DNA of 43,239 nt from Flavobacterium sp. (GTDB taxonomy: Bacteria; Bacteroidota; Bacteroidia; Flavobacteriales; Flavobacteriaceae), in NCBI RefSeq assembly GCF_027482425.1, contig NZ_JAIXWA010000033.1, positions 1-43,239 on the forward strand, in the 5' to 3' direction. A program made the position numbers and the translations under genes. This document shows, in pieces, positions 7,925-17,372 of the stretch (position 1 is the first letter of the stretch; the number at the start of each line of letters is the position of its first letter). The notes beneath the pieces were generated by a model. The model ran no database searches. It was not told the DNA's origin and worked only from the letters and a program-made list of their open reading frames with translations.

Positions 7925-8998
7925 ATGTCACACCACATTAAACCCGGAGTAGCTACGGGTGATGAAGTTCAAAAGATATTTGCTTACGCAAAAGAAAAAG
8001 GATTTGCTTTACCTGCCGTAAATGTTGTGGGATCCAGTACTATCAACGGCACCCTAGAAACTGCGGCCAAACTAAAAGCACCAGTAATCATTCAGTTTTC
8101 CAACGGTGGTGCGCAATTTAATGCCGGAAAAGGATTGTCAAATGCAGGAGAACAAGCGGCTATTTTAGGAGCTGTAGCTGGTGCAAAACATATTCATACT
8201 TTGGCCGAAGCTTATGGTGCGACGGTGATTTTACATACCGATCATTGTGCCAAAAAATTATTGCCTTGGATTGATGGCTTATTGGATGCATCCGAGAAAC
8301 ACTTTGCTGAAACCGGGAAACCTTTGTTTTCTTCCCACATGATTGATTTGTCGGAAGAGCCTTTACATGAAAATATTGAAATCTGTCAACAATACTTAGC
8401 CCGAATGAGCAAAATGGGCATGACCTTAGAAATCGAACTAGGAATTACGGGTGGAGAAGAAGATGGTGTAGACAATTCAGATGTTGATAGTTCTAAACTT
8501 TATACACAACCTTCAGAAGTAGCCTATGCCTTCGAAGAATTAATGAAAATTAGCCCAAAATTCACCATTGCTGCCGCTTTCGGAAACGTGCATGGAGTGT
8601 ATAAGCCTGGGAATGTAAAACTTACGCCTAAAATCTTGAAAAATTCGCAAGACTACGTACAAGAAAAATACAATACAGGGGCCAACCCTATCGATTTTGT
8701 GTTCCACGGTGGATCAGGATCTACCTTGGAAGAAATTCGTGAGGCCATTTCGTATGGTGTCATCAAAATGAATATAGACACCGACCTTCAATTTGCCTTT
8801 ACCGAAGGGATTCGCGATTATATGACGGGAAAAATCGATTATTTAAAAACACAAATCGGAAGCCCAGAAGGAGCTGATTCACCCAACAAAAAACACTATG
8901 ACCCACGCAAATGGGTTCGCGAAGGTGAAGTCACTTTTAATGCCCGTTTGGAACAGGCTTTTGCCGACTTGAACAACGTAAACACCTTATCAATTTAA
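7925..8998 (+). CDS. fbaA: Class II fructose-bisphosphate aldolase
   Basis: A 357-residue zinc aldolase of the E. coli FbaA type (class IIA, about 359 residues), cleaving fructose-1,6-bisphosphate into DHAP and glyceraldehyde-3-phosphate in glycolysis and running backwards in gluconeogenesis. Key features are LHTDHCAKK with Asp106/His107 (catalytic acid and zinc ligand), LEIELGITGGEEDGVDN, the zinc ligand region AAFGNVHGVYKPGNVKL, the phosphate loop DFVFHGGSGST and VIKMNIDTDLQ. The start is fixed by MSHHIKPGVATGDEV. It has its own promoter and is followed after 70 bases by accD on the same strand, possibly co-transcribed because no terminator lies between. Confidence 0.97.
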   Translation: MSHHIKPGVATGDEVQKIFAYAKEKGFALPAVNVVGSSTINGTLETAAKLKAPVIIQFSNGGAQFNAGKGLSNAGEQAAILGAVAGAKHIHTLAEAYGATVILHTDHCAKKLLPWIDGLLDASEKHFAETGKPLFSSHMIDLSEEPLHENIEICQQYLARMSKMGMTLEIELGITGGEEDGVDNSDVDSSKLYTQPSEVAYAFEELMKISPKFTIAAAFGNVHGVYKPGNVKLTPKILKNSQDYVQEKYNTGANPIDFVFHGGSGSTLEEIREAISYGVIKMNIDTDLQFAFTEGIRDYMTGKIDYLKTQIGSPEGADSPNKKHYDPRKWVREGEVTFNARLEQAFADLNNVNTLSI

Positions 8999-9068
8999 AT
9001 TTTGAAATAGCGCTTACAACACTTTCCGTTACGTAAGCAACGATTTTCATTACCTAATACAATAAACT

Positions 9069-9923
9069 ATGGCTTGGTTTAAACGTACAGAAAAAGGGAT
9101 AAAAACCGCTACCGAAGAAAAGAAAGATGTTCCCAAAGGACTTTGGTATAAATCGCCTACGGGTAAGATTGTTGATGCCGATGAATTGGAACGCAATTTA
9201 TGGGTAAGTCCAGAAGATGATTTCCATGTACGTATTGGTAGTAAAGAGTTTTTTGAAATACTTTTTGACAATAACGAATTCAAAGAATTGGATGCCAAAA
9301 TGACGTCGAAAGACCCGTTGGGTTTTGTGGATACCAAAAAATATTCTGAGCGATTGAAAGAAGTCATGGACAAAACCAAATTGAAAGATGCGGTTCGAAC
9401 CGCAGTGGGGAAATCCAAAGGAGAAGATTTGGTGGTCTGTTGTATGGACTTTGCTTTTATTGGCGGCTCGATGGGTGCTGTTGTAGGGGAAAAAATTGCC
9501 CGTGGTATCGATTATGCCATGCAGCACAACATTCCGTTTATGATGATTTCTAAGTCGGGAGGGGCGCGAATGATGGAAGCGGCTTACTCGTTAATGCAAT
9601 TGGCAAAAACGTCGGCTAAATTAGCGCAGTTGGCCGATAAAAAAATTCCCTACATTTCTTTGTGTACTGACCCTACCACAGGTGGAACTACGGCATCGTA
9701 TGCGATGTTAGGGGACATCAACATCTCTGAACCTGGCGCTTTAATTGGTTTTGCGGGACCACGCGTTGTTCGTGACACCACAGGAAAAGATTTACCTGAA
9801 GGATTTCAAACGGCTGAATTTGTTTTGGAACACGGTTTCTTGGACTTTATTGCCCACCGTAAAGAATTGAAAAATAAAGTAAATCTCTATTTGGATCTTA
9901 TATTGAATCGACCCATTCGTTAA
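9069..9923 (+). CDS. accD: Acetyl-CoA carboxylase carboxyltransferase subunit beta, cysteine-less N-terminus
   Basis: A 284-residue AccD that with AccA transfers carboxyl from carboxybiotin to acetyl-CoA for fatty acid synthesis. The crotonase-fold body is intact: [58 protein letters not shown] and IGFAGPRVV. The N-terminal zinc ribbon is not: E. coli has two Cys pairs around the segment ELERNL, while here the equivalent stretch (residues 26-53, [20 protein letters not shown] then VSPEDDFH) keeps ELERNL but has Ser/Thr/Gly at the first pair and Ser47/Asp50 at the second. The fold must therefore be held without zinc. I recall the same replacement in other flavobacterial AccD proteins. A strong terminator follows. 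Confidence 0.95.
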   Translation: MAWFKRTEKGIKTATEEKKDVPKGLWYKSPTGKIVDADELERNLWVSPEDDFHVRIGSKEFFEILFDNNEFKELDAKMTSKDPLGFVDTKKYSERLKEVMDKTKLKDAVRTAVGKSKGEDLVVCCMDFAFIGGSMGAVVGEKIARGIDYAMQHNIPFMMISKSGGARMMEAAYSLMQLAKTSAKLAQLADKKIPYISLCTDPTTGGTTASYAMLGDINISEPGALIGFAGPRVVRDTTGKDLPEGFQTAEFVLEHGFLDFIAHRKELKNKVNLYLDLILNRPIR

Positions 9924-9942
9924 TTTTTAGGGATAAAAATAA

Positions 9943-9972
9943 AAAAGCACGGTTTCTAATGACCGTGCTTTT
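9943..9972. terminator. Bidirectional terminator between accD and the permease gene
   Basis: An 11-base perfect stem AAAAGCACGGT (9943-9953) with ACCGTGCTTTT (9962-9972), eight-base loop, and T-rich flank on the plus side and A-rich on the other. It lies between two convergent genes. Confidence 0.88.
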
Positions 9973-10002
9973 CTTTTTATAACAAACTAACACAAATACA
10001 AT

Positions 10003-11247
10003 TTACATCCCGCTGCGAATCGCTTCTACAGGGTCTAATCGGGCGGCGGAAATAGCGGGTAAAATTCCCGAAATCACACCAATCAATACGGCCAAACCTG
10101 TTCCTTTTAAAACATTACCAAGACTTAGAATAAATTCAAAATCCAAGGCGGAAGTCAGAAGAATCGTGAGCATCCAAACCAATCCGATTCCAATCAATCC
10201 GCCGAAAAGACAAAGGATGACTGCTTCAAAAAGAAACTGAAAAAGGATAAATCGGTTTTTGGCACCCAATGATTTCTGAATCCCAATCAGGTTGGTACGT
10301 TCTTTTACGGAAACGAACATGATGTTGGCGACTCCAAATCCGCCGACCAACAATGAGAAAGCCGCAATAATCCACCCACCGATGTTCATCGAACTGATAA
10401 TTCCATCAATTAAATCGGTAAATCCAGAAAAAACATTGATAAAGAAATTATTGTCTTCGTCAACTTTCATCCCGCGGTAATTGCGCAACTTCTGCGTCAA
10501 TTCGGCCTTGAAAGCTTCCATATCTACTCCTTTCACGGGTTTAATCACAATAACGGGCGTCATCGATTTATTTTCTCCCAAAGCCCGACGAATAAAATTA
10601 ACGGGGATGATAATCGAGGTATCGTCATTTCCGAACATCCCATCTCCTTTTTTCTCTAAAACCCCGACAATGGTAAACCGTTGTCCGTACATGCGCACTT
10701 GTTTACCCAAAGGATTTAAAGTGCCAAAGAGTCCTTCGGCCAATTCGGCCCCTATAACCGCCACTGCAGCCCCTGAATTGGACTCTGAGGCGTTGAAAAA
10801 ACGACCCTCAGTAAACTCAAAACCCTGAATATCAATGAATGTATGGGTGACAGGCACAACATTAACATTGGACATAGTTTTGTCCTCGTACTTCACATTT
10901 TCCCATTTGAGAAAAATCTGATACGACAGTTGAGCAGCATCGGGTAAGTTGTCTTGTAAGTATTCAAACTCGGCATAATTGACTTTCGGATATTGCTCGC
11001 GTTTCCAAGCAGGTACGGACGAGGGGCCAAAGGTGTCGTTGAATAAATAAATGGTGTTTTTATCTAAACTGCTTAGCTCTTTTTTGATTTTTTGGTCTAA
11101 AGAATCCACAGCAGCCAATACGGCGATGATGGAAAAAATACCGATGGTTACCCCCAATAACGAAAGAAACGTTCGCAACTTATTATTGCGCAACGCATTC
11201 ATCGCAAATCCGAAACTTTCGTTGAGTAACCGAAGGTATAAAAGCAT
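10003..11247 (-). CDS. ABC transporter permease, MacB/FtsX type
   Basis: A 414-residue permease. One membrane segment lies near the N-terminus (within NKLRTFLSLLGVTIGIFSII), followed by a large MacB periplasmic core domain (about 55-270) and three further segments in the C-terminal FtsX domain. That domain begins IIAAFSLLVGGFGVANIMFV and carries the cytoplasmic loop VKERTNLIGIQKSLGAKNRF and the C-terminal ARLDPVEAIRSGM, both hallmarks. Such permeases work with an ATPase of the LolD/MacB type in lipoprotein release or efflux; no ATPase gene is next to it. The frame extends to an ATG at 11271, but the ATG at 11247 gives the common family start MLLYLRLL. Substrate unknown. Confidence 0.9.
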   Translation of the reverse strand: MLLYLRLLNESFGFAMNALRNNKLRTFLSLLGVTIGIFSIIAVLAAVDSLDQKIKKELSSLDKNTIYLFNDTFGPSSVPAWKREQYPKVNYAEFEYLQDNLPDAAQLSYQIFLKWENVKYEDKTMSNVNVVPVTHTFIDIQGFEFTEGRFFNASESNSGAAVAVIGAELAEGLFGTLNPLGKQVRMYGQRFTIVGVLEKKGDGMFGNDDTSIIIPVNFIRRALGENKSMTPVIVIKPVKGVDMEAFKAELTQKLRNYRGMKVDEDNNFFINVFSGFTDLIDGIISSMNIGGWIIAAFSLLVGGFGVANIMFVSVKERTNLIGIQKSLGAKNRFILFQFLFEAVILCLFGGLIGIGLVWMLTILLTSALDFEFILSLGNVLKGTGLAVLIGVISGILPAISAARLDPVEAIRSGM

Positions 11248-11336
11248 ATCACTTTTGTCTTTACACTCCATAAGTAGCGGTTTAGCGGCAATTGTTACAA
11301 AGGAGACAAAATCTTCTTTTTTATTTTAAAATTCAC

Positions 11337-11368
11337 TTGAAAAATAGGGTGAAAAAACGCTACTTTTG
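11337..11368 (+). promoter_or_regulatory. Promoter of purH (TTG-N21-TACTTTTG)
   Basis: TACTTTTG at 11361-11368 is an exact -7 element 22 bases before the purH ATG at 11391; TTG at 11337-11339 is 21 bases upstream. It rules out the earlier in-frame ATG at 11292 as the main start. Confidence 0.65.
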
Positions 11369-11390
11369 CGCCTTATTAAACCACAACAAC

Positions 11391-12917
11391 ATGACGACTA
11401 CAAAACCTATTCAGTCGGCCCTGATTTCGGTATTTTCGAAAGACGGACTTGAGCCCATCGTTCGTAAACTTCATGAGCTTAAAGTAACTTTATATTCTAC
11501 TGGAGGCACCGAAGAATTTATTAAAAACCTTGGAATACCTGTCATTCCCGTAGAGGAAGTGACCGATTATCCTTCCATTTTAGGCGGCCGTGTAAAGACC
11601 TTACATCCTAAAATTTTTGGAGGCATTTTGAACCGTCAAGATCATGCGTCGGATGTGGAAGAAATGCAATCGTACAACATCCCGCAATTGGACTTGGTCA
11701 TTGTGGATTTGTATCCTTTTGAAAAAACCGTTGCTTCAGGAGCTTCTGCAGCGGATATTATTGAAAAAATTGACATCGGGGGGATTTCGCTCATTCGGGC
11801 AGCCGCCAAAAATTTTAAAGATACAGTCATTGTTCCTTCGGTAAATGAGTATCGCTTGTTTTTAGACCTTCTTGAATCGGGTAATGGAAGTACAACTTTG
11901 GAGCAGCGTCAATTTTTGGCAGCAAGAGCTTTTCATACTTCTTCGCATTACGACACGGCTATTTTTAATTATTTCAACCAAGAAGATACTATTTATAAAA
12001 TGAGTTCCGATCAAGGGCAAACGCTACGTTACGGCGAAAATCCGCATCAAAAAGGGTTTTTCTTTGGGGATTTTGACGCTTTATTCACGAAGGTTCACGG
12101 CAAAGAATTGTCCTACAATAACCTTTTGGACGTAGATGCTGCGGTCAATTTGATTTTAGAATTTAAGGATTCTGACCCTACTTTTGCAATCCTCAAACAC
12201 AATAACGCTTGTGGTTTGGCCACACGCGATACTATGAAAGAAGCGTATTTACAGGCTTTGGCAGGCGATCCTACTTCCGCTTTTGGCGGTGTATTAATTG
12301 CCAACAATACCATAGATAAAGCGACGGCGGATGAAATTAACCAACTTTTTTGTGAGGTCGTTATTGCGCCTTCATTTGAACCTGAAGCCCTTATCATTTT
12401 ACAAGAAAAGAAAAACCGTATTCTATTAATTCAACATCCAACAGCATTACCCCAACAACAAGTTAGAACCTGTTTAAATGGCCTGTTGGTTCAAGATCGA
12501 AATGCGGTCACCGACACCAAAAATGGACTTTCATACGTGACCAATACCAGGCCCACAGAGCAAGAAGTTGAGGACTTATTATTTGCTTCTAAAATTTGTA
12601 AAAACACCAAATCCAACACCATTGTATTGGCCAAAAACGGACAATTGATTGCTTCGGGTACGGGACAAACCTCTCGTGTGGATGCCCTTCGCCAAGCCAT
12701 TGATAAAGCGCGTTCGTTTGGATTTGATCTTAATGGGGCGGTCATGGCCAGTGATGCGTTCTTTCCGTTTCCAGATTGTGTAGAAATTGCTCATCATGCT
12801 GGAATTAAGGCCGTTATTCAACCTGGAGGTTCCATAAAAGATGAATTGAGTATTGCCTATTGCAACGAAAATAATGTTGCTATGGTATTTACTGGAACAC
12901 GTCATTTCAAACATTAA
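11391..12917 (+). CDS. purH: Bifunctional AICAR transformylase/IMP cyclohydrolase
   Basis: A 508-residue enzyme for the last two steps of IMP synthesis: formylation of AICAR by 10-formyl-THF and ring closure of FAICAR. The N-terminal cyclohydrolase (MGS-like) domain shows LYSTGGTEEFIKNLGIPV, GGRVKTLHPKIFGGIL and LVIVDLYPFEKTV. The transformylase domain shows RYGENPHQ beginning at residue 213, LLDVDAAVNLILEF, the catalytic LKHNNACGLA with Lys269/His270, DPTSAFGGV and the C-terminal MASDAFFPFPDCVE, GIKAVIQPGGSIKD. The frame is open 33 codons upstream, but those residues cover the promoter and are not family-like. It uses a folate cofactor that thyA/folA, nearby, also recycle. mreB follows after 57 bases with its own promoter element. 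Confidence 0.97.
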   Translation: MTTTKPIQSALISVFSKDGLEPIVRKLHELKVTLYSTGGTEEFIKNLGIPVIPVEEVTDYPSILGGRVKTLHPKIFGGILNRQDHASDVEEMQSYNIPQLDLVIVDLYPFEKTVASGASAADIIEKIDIGGISLIRAAAKNFKDTVIVPSVNEYRLFLDLLESGNGSTTLEQRQFLAARAFHTSSHYDTAIFNYFNQEDTIYKMSSDQGQTLRYGENPHQKGFFFGDFDALFTKVHGKELSYNNLLDVDAAVNLILEFKDSDPTFAILKHNNACGLATRDTMKEAYLQALAGDPTSAFGGVLIANNTIDKATADEINQLFCEVVIAPSFEPEALIILQEKKNRILLIQHPTALPQQQVRTCLNGLLVQDRNAVTDTKNGLSYVTNTRPTEQEVEDLLFASKICKNTKSNTIVLAKNGQLIASGTGQTSRVDALRQAIDKARSFGFDLNGAVMASDAFFPFPDCVEIAHHAGIKAVIQPGGSIKDELSIAYCNENNVAMVFTGTRHFKH

Positions 12918-12923
12918 TTTTAT

Positions 12924-12931
12924 TATTTTTG
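12924..12931 (+). promoter_or_regulatory. Promoter -7 element (TATTTTTG) for the mre cluster
   Basis: An exact TAnnTTTG match seven bases after the purH stop and 43 bases before mreB. No clear -33 partner; the surrounding AT-rich sequence makes a chance match possible. Confidence 0.5.
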
Positions 12932-12974
12932 TAGGCTGATTCATAAATAACAAACTAACACTCTGTAACATCGT

Positions 12975-14003
12975 ATGGGATTTTTCGATTTCATGACCGA
13001 GGATATCGCAATCGACCTTGGTACCGCTAATACCCTGATTATTCATAATGACAAAGTTGTCATCGACAGTCCGTCTATCGTTGCGCGCGATCGTATCACG
13101 GGAAAAATTACTGCGGTTGGTAAAGAAGCTAATATGATGCAGGGGAAGACGCATGAAAACATCAAAACCATTCGACCCTTAAAGGACGGTGTTATTGCAG
13201 ATTTCGCGGCATCAGAGGAAATGATTAAAGCCTTTATCAAAAGTATTCCAGCTTTAAAGAAAAAAATGTTTACGCCTGCCCTTCGTATGGTGGTATGCAT
13301 TCCCTCTGGTATTACCGAAGTGGAAATGCGTGCGGTAAAAGAATCCTGTGAGCGCGTAAACGGGAAAGAAGTGTACTTGATTCACGAACCTATGGCCGCA
13401 GCTATCGGGATTGGAATTGATATTATGCAGCCCAAAGGAAATATGATTGTTGATATCGGTGGGGGAACTACTGAAATTGCGGTGATTGCTTTGGGGGGAA
13501 TCGTTTGCGACAAATCGGTGAAGATTGCGGGAGACGTTTTCACAAACGATATTATCTATTACATGCGTACCCAACACAATTTGTTTGTTGGGGAAACTAC
13601 CGCTGAAAAAATAAAAATCACTATTGGTGCAGCCACAGATTCGTTGGAATCGCCTCCAGAGGATATGTCGGTACAAGGACGTGACTTATTGACGGGAAAA
13701 CCAAAACAGGTTGAAGTTTCTTTCCGAGAAATTGCCAAGGCTTTAGACAAATCCATTCAACGGATTGAGGATGCGATTATGGAGACGCTTTCACAAACCC
13801 CCCCCGAACTAGCCGCAGATATTTACAATACTGGGATATACTTAGCCGGTGGTGGATCGATGCTACGCGGTTTGGACAAGCGAATTTCTTTAAAAACTGA
13901 CCTCCCGGTTTATATTGCCGAAGATCCGCTAAAAGCAGTAGTTCGTGGAACTGGAATGGCTTTAAAAAACATACCGAAATTCAGAAGTATTCTTATCAAG
14001 TAA
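12975..14003 (+). CDS. mreB: Rod shape-determining actin homologue MreB
   Basis: A 342-residue MreB. It forms membrane-associated filaments that steer the elongasome building side-wall peptidoglycan. The actin-fold motifs are present: phosphate-1 DLGTANT (14-20), IHEPMAAAIGIGI, phosphate-2 MIVDIGGGTTEIAVIALGG, and the adenosine loop NTGIYLAGGGSMLRGLDKR. The N-terminus MGFFDFMTEDIA provides an amphipathic start like that of other MreB proteins. It heads the cluster mreB-mreC-mreD-mrdA-rodA, the classic rod-shape set, indicating a rod-shaped cell. Confidence 0.98.
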   Translation: MGFFDFMTEDIAIDLGTANTLIIHNDKVVIDSPSIVARDRITGKITAVGKEANMMQGKTHENIKTIRPLKDGVIADFAASEEMIKAFIKSIPALKKKMFTPALRMVVCIPSGITEVEMRAVKESCERVNGKEVYLIHEPMAAAIGIGIDIMQPKGNMIVDIGGGTTEIAVIALGGIVCDKSVKIAGDVFTNDIIYYMRTQHNLFVGETTAEKIKITIGAATDSLESPPEDMSVQGRDLLTGKPKQVEVSFREIAKALDKSIQRIEDAIMETLSQTPPELAADIYNTGIYLAGGGSMLRGLDKRISLKTDLPVYIAEDPLKAVVRGTGMALKNIPKFRSILIK

Positions 14004-14069
14004 TTTGATTTTTTACTAATTTTAGAACACTTTAATACGGAACAGCAACAGGAATTTTTAGCGTAACTC

Positions 14070-14903
14070 ATGCAGCAAATCTTCAATTTTATATTTAAAA
14101 ACAGGTATCGTATGCTGTTTTTGCTGCTTATGGCGACAGCCGTTTCGTTGACTATTCAATCCCACTCCTACCACAAAAGTAAAGTCATCAGTTCAGCTAA
14201 TTTTTTGACGGGAGGTGTTTACAAACAAATCAACAACGTTAACGAATACTTCAATCTTCGTACGAAAAACGAAGAACTAGCGCTTGAAAATGCTCGATTG
14301 AAAAGTATTTTATTCAATCGAAAAGACACGTTAAAAGTTCCATTATTGGACACTATTAAAGGCGTTAAAAAAACAGATTTAATTGTCGCCAAAGTCATTC
14401 ACAATTCCTACAGCGCTCAAGTCAACTTTCTTACGCTAGACTCGGGAGCCAAAAATGGAATTCGTCCCGAAATGGGGGTTATCAATAGTTTGGGAATCGT
14501 GGGTATTGTTGAAAATGTATCGCCTAACTACGCAACCGTTTTGAGTATTTTAAATACAGAATCCCCTATCAATGCCAAAATCAAGAAATCCAATCATATC
14601 GGTTCTTTGATTTGGAATGGAAAAAATACGGGATTTGTTCAATTGATTGATGTGCCTCGATTGGCCTCAGTTCGCAAAGGCGACACCATTGTCACAGGCG
14701 GACAATCCACCATTTTCCCAGAAAATATAAATATCGGTACCATTGAAAAAATTTACACCGATGATCAAACCAATTATTATACCCTTGATGTTCGTTTGTT
14801 TAATGACATGACGAGTTTAGGTCATGTGTACATCATTCGAAATCGGGATCGTCAGGAAATATTAACCTTAGAAAAGAAAACACAAAAGAACAATGAACAG
14901 TAA
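14070..14903 (+). CDS. mreC: Rod shape-determining protein MreC
   Basis: A 277-residue inner-membrane protein with a short cytoplasmic head, a membrane segment at about 15-30 (MLFLLLMATAVSL), a periplasmic coiled coil at about 55-90 (NVNEYFNLRTKNEELALENA), and the C-terminal double beta-barrel domain with the typical GAKNGIRPEMGVINSLGIVG, DTIVTGGQSTIFPENINIG pattern. MreC bridges MreB, MreD and PBP2 and activates PBP2/RodA. It begins 66 bases after mreB, and its end overlaps the start of mreD by 11 bases, so translation is probably coupled. Confidence 0.95.
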   Translation: MQQIFNFIFKNRYRMLFLLLMATAVSLTIQSHSYHKSKVISSANFLTGGVYKQINNVNEYFNLRTKNEELALENARLKSILFNRKDTLKVPLLDTIKGVKKTDLIVAKVIHNSYSAQVNFLTLDSGAKNGIRPEMGVINSLGIVGIVENVSPNYATVLSILNTESPINAKIKKSNHIGSLIWNGKNTGFVQLIDVPRLASVRKGDTIVTGGQSTIFPENINIGTIEKIYTDDQTNYYTLDVRLFNDMTSLGHVYIIRNRDRQEILTLEKKTQKNNEQ

Positions 14904-15402
14904 CACCTTACTTTTCAATTTAGCTCGTTTTGTGTTGCTCCTTTTGGCGCAGGTAGTGGTGTTTAACAACATTAACTTCCTCGGTTTTATCAACCCCTAT
15001 CCTTACATTTTATTTATCATTCTTTTCCCGGTAAATGGAAACAAATACGGATTGCTGGGAGCCAGCTTCCTCTTGGGCTTTCTCATGGATTTGTTTTGTA
15101 ATTCGGGAGGCGTTCACACGGCTGCCTGCTTAATATTGGCGTATATTCGACCTTCTATATTTAAGTTTTCCTTTGGTTTAAGTTACGAATACCAAACGGT
15201 AAAACTCAACGATGTGCTCACGCCCGAACGTTTTTCGTTTTTATTGATTGCTGTGGCGGTTCATCATCTGACCTTGTTCCTTATTGAAGTGTTTACTTTG
15301 GAATTCTTTTGGAGTATTTTGGTACGCACCCTTGTAAGTACTTTGTTTACCGTGATTTTGTGCATTTTGATCATTTACTTAATCAAGCCTAGTAAACGAT
15401 GA
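14893..15402 (+). CDS. mreD: Rod shape-determining protein MreD
   Basis: A 169-residue polytopic membrane protein with about five hydrophobic segments (ARFVLLLLAQVVVFNNINFL, PYPYILFIILFPVN, LLGASFLLGFLMDLF, FLLIAVAVHHLTLFLIE and the last VSTLFTVILCILIIYLI). The pattern GFLMDLFCNSGGVHTAAC matches the conserved MreD segment. Sequence conservation in MreD is low, so the call leans on topology, length and position between mreC and mrdA. The stop overlaps the mrdA start (ATGA). Confidence 0.92.
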   Translation: MNSNTLLFNLARFVLLLLAQVVVFNNINFLGFINPYPYILFIILFPVNGNKYGLLGASFLLGFLMDLFCNSGGVHTAACLILAYIRPSIFKFSFGLSYEYQTVKLNDVLTPERFSFLLIAVAVHHLTLFLIEVFTLEFFWSILVRTLVSTLFTVILCILIIYLIKPSKR

Positions 15403-17372
15403 GAAAGGTATTGCTTCCCTCTTTGGTAATCATAACGGCTGCGTTGTTATTGATTCGTATTTTCTATTTGCAAATTATTGACGATTCGTTTAAACTAAAA
15501 TCAGAAAATAATGCGATTAAAATCAAATACGACTATCCCGAACGTGGTTATGTCTACGATCGTAATGGAAAACTTTTGATTGCCAATCAACCCTCGTATG
15601 ACATTATGGTCGTCCCTCGTGAAGTTAAAAATATTGACACTCTCGAATTTTGTCGACTGTTGGATATTGACAAAGCCTTTTTCATCAAACGTTTAGAAAA
15701 AGCACGCGTTTACAGTCCGATGCTTCCCTCCGTTTTTTTACCACAATTGAACAAGTTGGAATACGCAGCATTTCAAGAAAAAATACGCAAGTTCAATGGT
15801 TTTTATATTCAAAAACGCTCGATTCGCGATTACCAAGTGAGTTTTGGAGCCAATGTTTTTGGTTTTATAACCCAAGTAAACGAAGCCATCATCAATAGCA
15901 ATCCGTATTATAAACCTGGTGATTTGATTGGAAAACAAGGGATTGAACAAAGTTATGAGGAAGTTCTTCGGGGACAAAAAGGGGTGAAACACATTTTACG
16001 CGACAAGTTCAATCGCGAAATCGGATCGTATAAAGAGGGAAAATACGATACGATTGCCAAACAAGGAAATGACATTACACTCACTATTGATGGCGATTTG
16101 CAAGAATACGGTGAGTTATTAATGACCAATAAATGGGGCGGTATCGTGGCCATTGAACCTAAGACGGGTGAAATTTTGGCCTTAGTCACTTCACCCAATT
16201 ACGACCCTGCGCTTTTGGTAGGGCGCCAACGTTCGAAAAACTACAATACACTCTACCGCGACTCTATAGCCAAACCCTTGTATGATAGAGGTTTACTAGC
16301 ACAATACACCCCGGGCTCTCCGTTTAAAATCTTAACTGGATTAGTCGCTCTACAAGAAGGTGTGATTAGCGACAGCACTCGTTTTGTATGTAACCACGGA
16401 TTTAGTTATGCCCGCGGTCGTTTTATGCGCTGCCATTGTTCGGGTGGTCCTGTACAACTTCATCGTGCTATCTATGAATCGTGCAACACTTTTTTTTCCA
16501 GTTCCTACATCCGTTTGATCAATAAATATAATGATCACGGGTATGGGGTTGACCTTTGGGCAAAACATCTTCGCAGTTTTGGTTTGGGCGATTTTATGGG
16601 CTATGACTTACCCATTGGAGTTCGCGGTAATATTCCTACCTCCAAAATATATAATCGCACCTACGCCGGATGGAAATGGGATGGAAAAACTATTGTCTCC
16701 AACGCCATTGGACAGGGTGAAGTCTTGATGAGTCCGTTACAATTGGCCAATTTTATGGCCACCATTGCCAATCGCGGCTATTATTACACGCCTCATATCA
16801 TCAAAAAAATAAAGGGAGGATCCATTGACCCGAAATTCCGAGAAAAACATCAAACCACGATTGATCGCAAGTATTTTGACCCTATTATTGAAGGGATGCA
16901 CGCGGTATATGGTCCGGGAGGTACCGCATCAGGATTAGGAGTGGAAGGGATTGAAATTTGTGGTAAAACGGGAACTGCCGAAAACTTTATGGTGATAAAC
17001 GGCAAGCGAACCAAATTACAAGACCACTCTATTTTTGTGGCTTTTGCGCCCAAAGACAACCCCAAGATCGCTATCGCTGTGTTTGTAGAAAACGGATATT
17101 GGGGAAAACGATGGGCAGGTCCGATTGCCACCTTAATGATTGAAAAATACCTTAAAGGAAAAATTACCCGAGCTGACTTTGAAAAGCGCATGCTCCAAGG
17201 AAGTTTACAAGATCAATACGAAAAATTATATCCTCAAAAGCACCAAGATAGTATTGGTATTTTAAATGCAAGGGTAAAAGACAGTCTCTTTAAAATGAAA
17301 AAGCGACAAGATTCGATTGCCGGCAAAAAACCAGAAGTCAAACCCGATACGCTACGTAAAACAGTCCCATGA
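15399..17372 (+). CDS. mrdA: Penicillin-binding protein 2 (peptidoglycan transpeptidase)
   Basis: A 657-residue class B PBP, the transpeptidase of the elongasome. One N-terminal membrane anchor (about 4-24) is followed by the dimerisation domain beginning PERGYVYDRNGKLLIANQPS and the pedestal region VFGFITQVNE. The transpeptidase domain has all three catalytic motifs: Ser307-x-x-Lys310 (SPFK), SCN at 361-363, and KTG at 523-525. A charged Lys/Asp-rich C-terminal tail of about 60 residues follows. Start and stop overlap mreD and rodA by four bases each, as in a coupled operon. It works with RodA, the glycosyltransferase next to it. Confidence 0.96.
   Translation: MRKVLLPSLVIITAALLLIRIFYLQIIDDSFKLKSENNAIKIKYDYPERGYVYDRNGKLLIANQPSYDIMVVPREVKNIDTLEFCRLLDIDKAFFIKRLEKARVYSPMLPSVFLPQLNKLEYAAFQEKIRKFNGFYIQKRSIRDYQVSFGANVFGFITQVNEAIINSNPYYKPGDLIGKQGIEQSYEEVLRGQKGVKHILRDKFNREIGSYKEGKYDTIAKQGNDITLTIDGDLQEYGELLMTNKWGGIVAIEPKTGEILALVTSPNYDPALLVGRQRSKNYNTLYRDSIAKPLYDRGLLAQYTPGSPFKILTGLVALQEGVISDSTRFVCNHGFSYARGRFMRCHCSGGPVQLHRAIYESCNTFFSSSYIRLINKYNDHGYGVDLWAKHLRSFGLGDFMGYDLPIGVRGNIPTSKIYNRTYAGWKWDGKTIVSNAIGQGEVLMSPLQLANFMATIANRGYYYTPHIIKKIKGGSIDPKFREKHQTTIDRKYFDPIIEGMHAVYGPGGTASGLGVEGIEICGKTGTAENFMVINGKRTKLQDHSIFVAFAPKDNPKIAIAVFVENGYWGKRWAGPIATLMIEKYLKGKITRADFEKRMLQGSLQDQYEKLYPQKHQDSIGILNARVKDSLFKMKKRQDSIAGKKPEVKPDTLRKTVP

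Noticed and set aside
10481..10828. 115-codon plus-strand open frame inside the permease gene
   Set aside because: Antisense to the MacB/FtsX permease; no recognisable protein features.
12579..13154. 191-codon open frame on the minus strand across the purH/mreB junction
   Set aside because: It is antisense to two strongly recognised genes, covers the mreB promoter, and its translation shows no domain or signal peptide.
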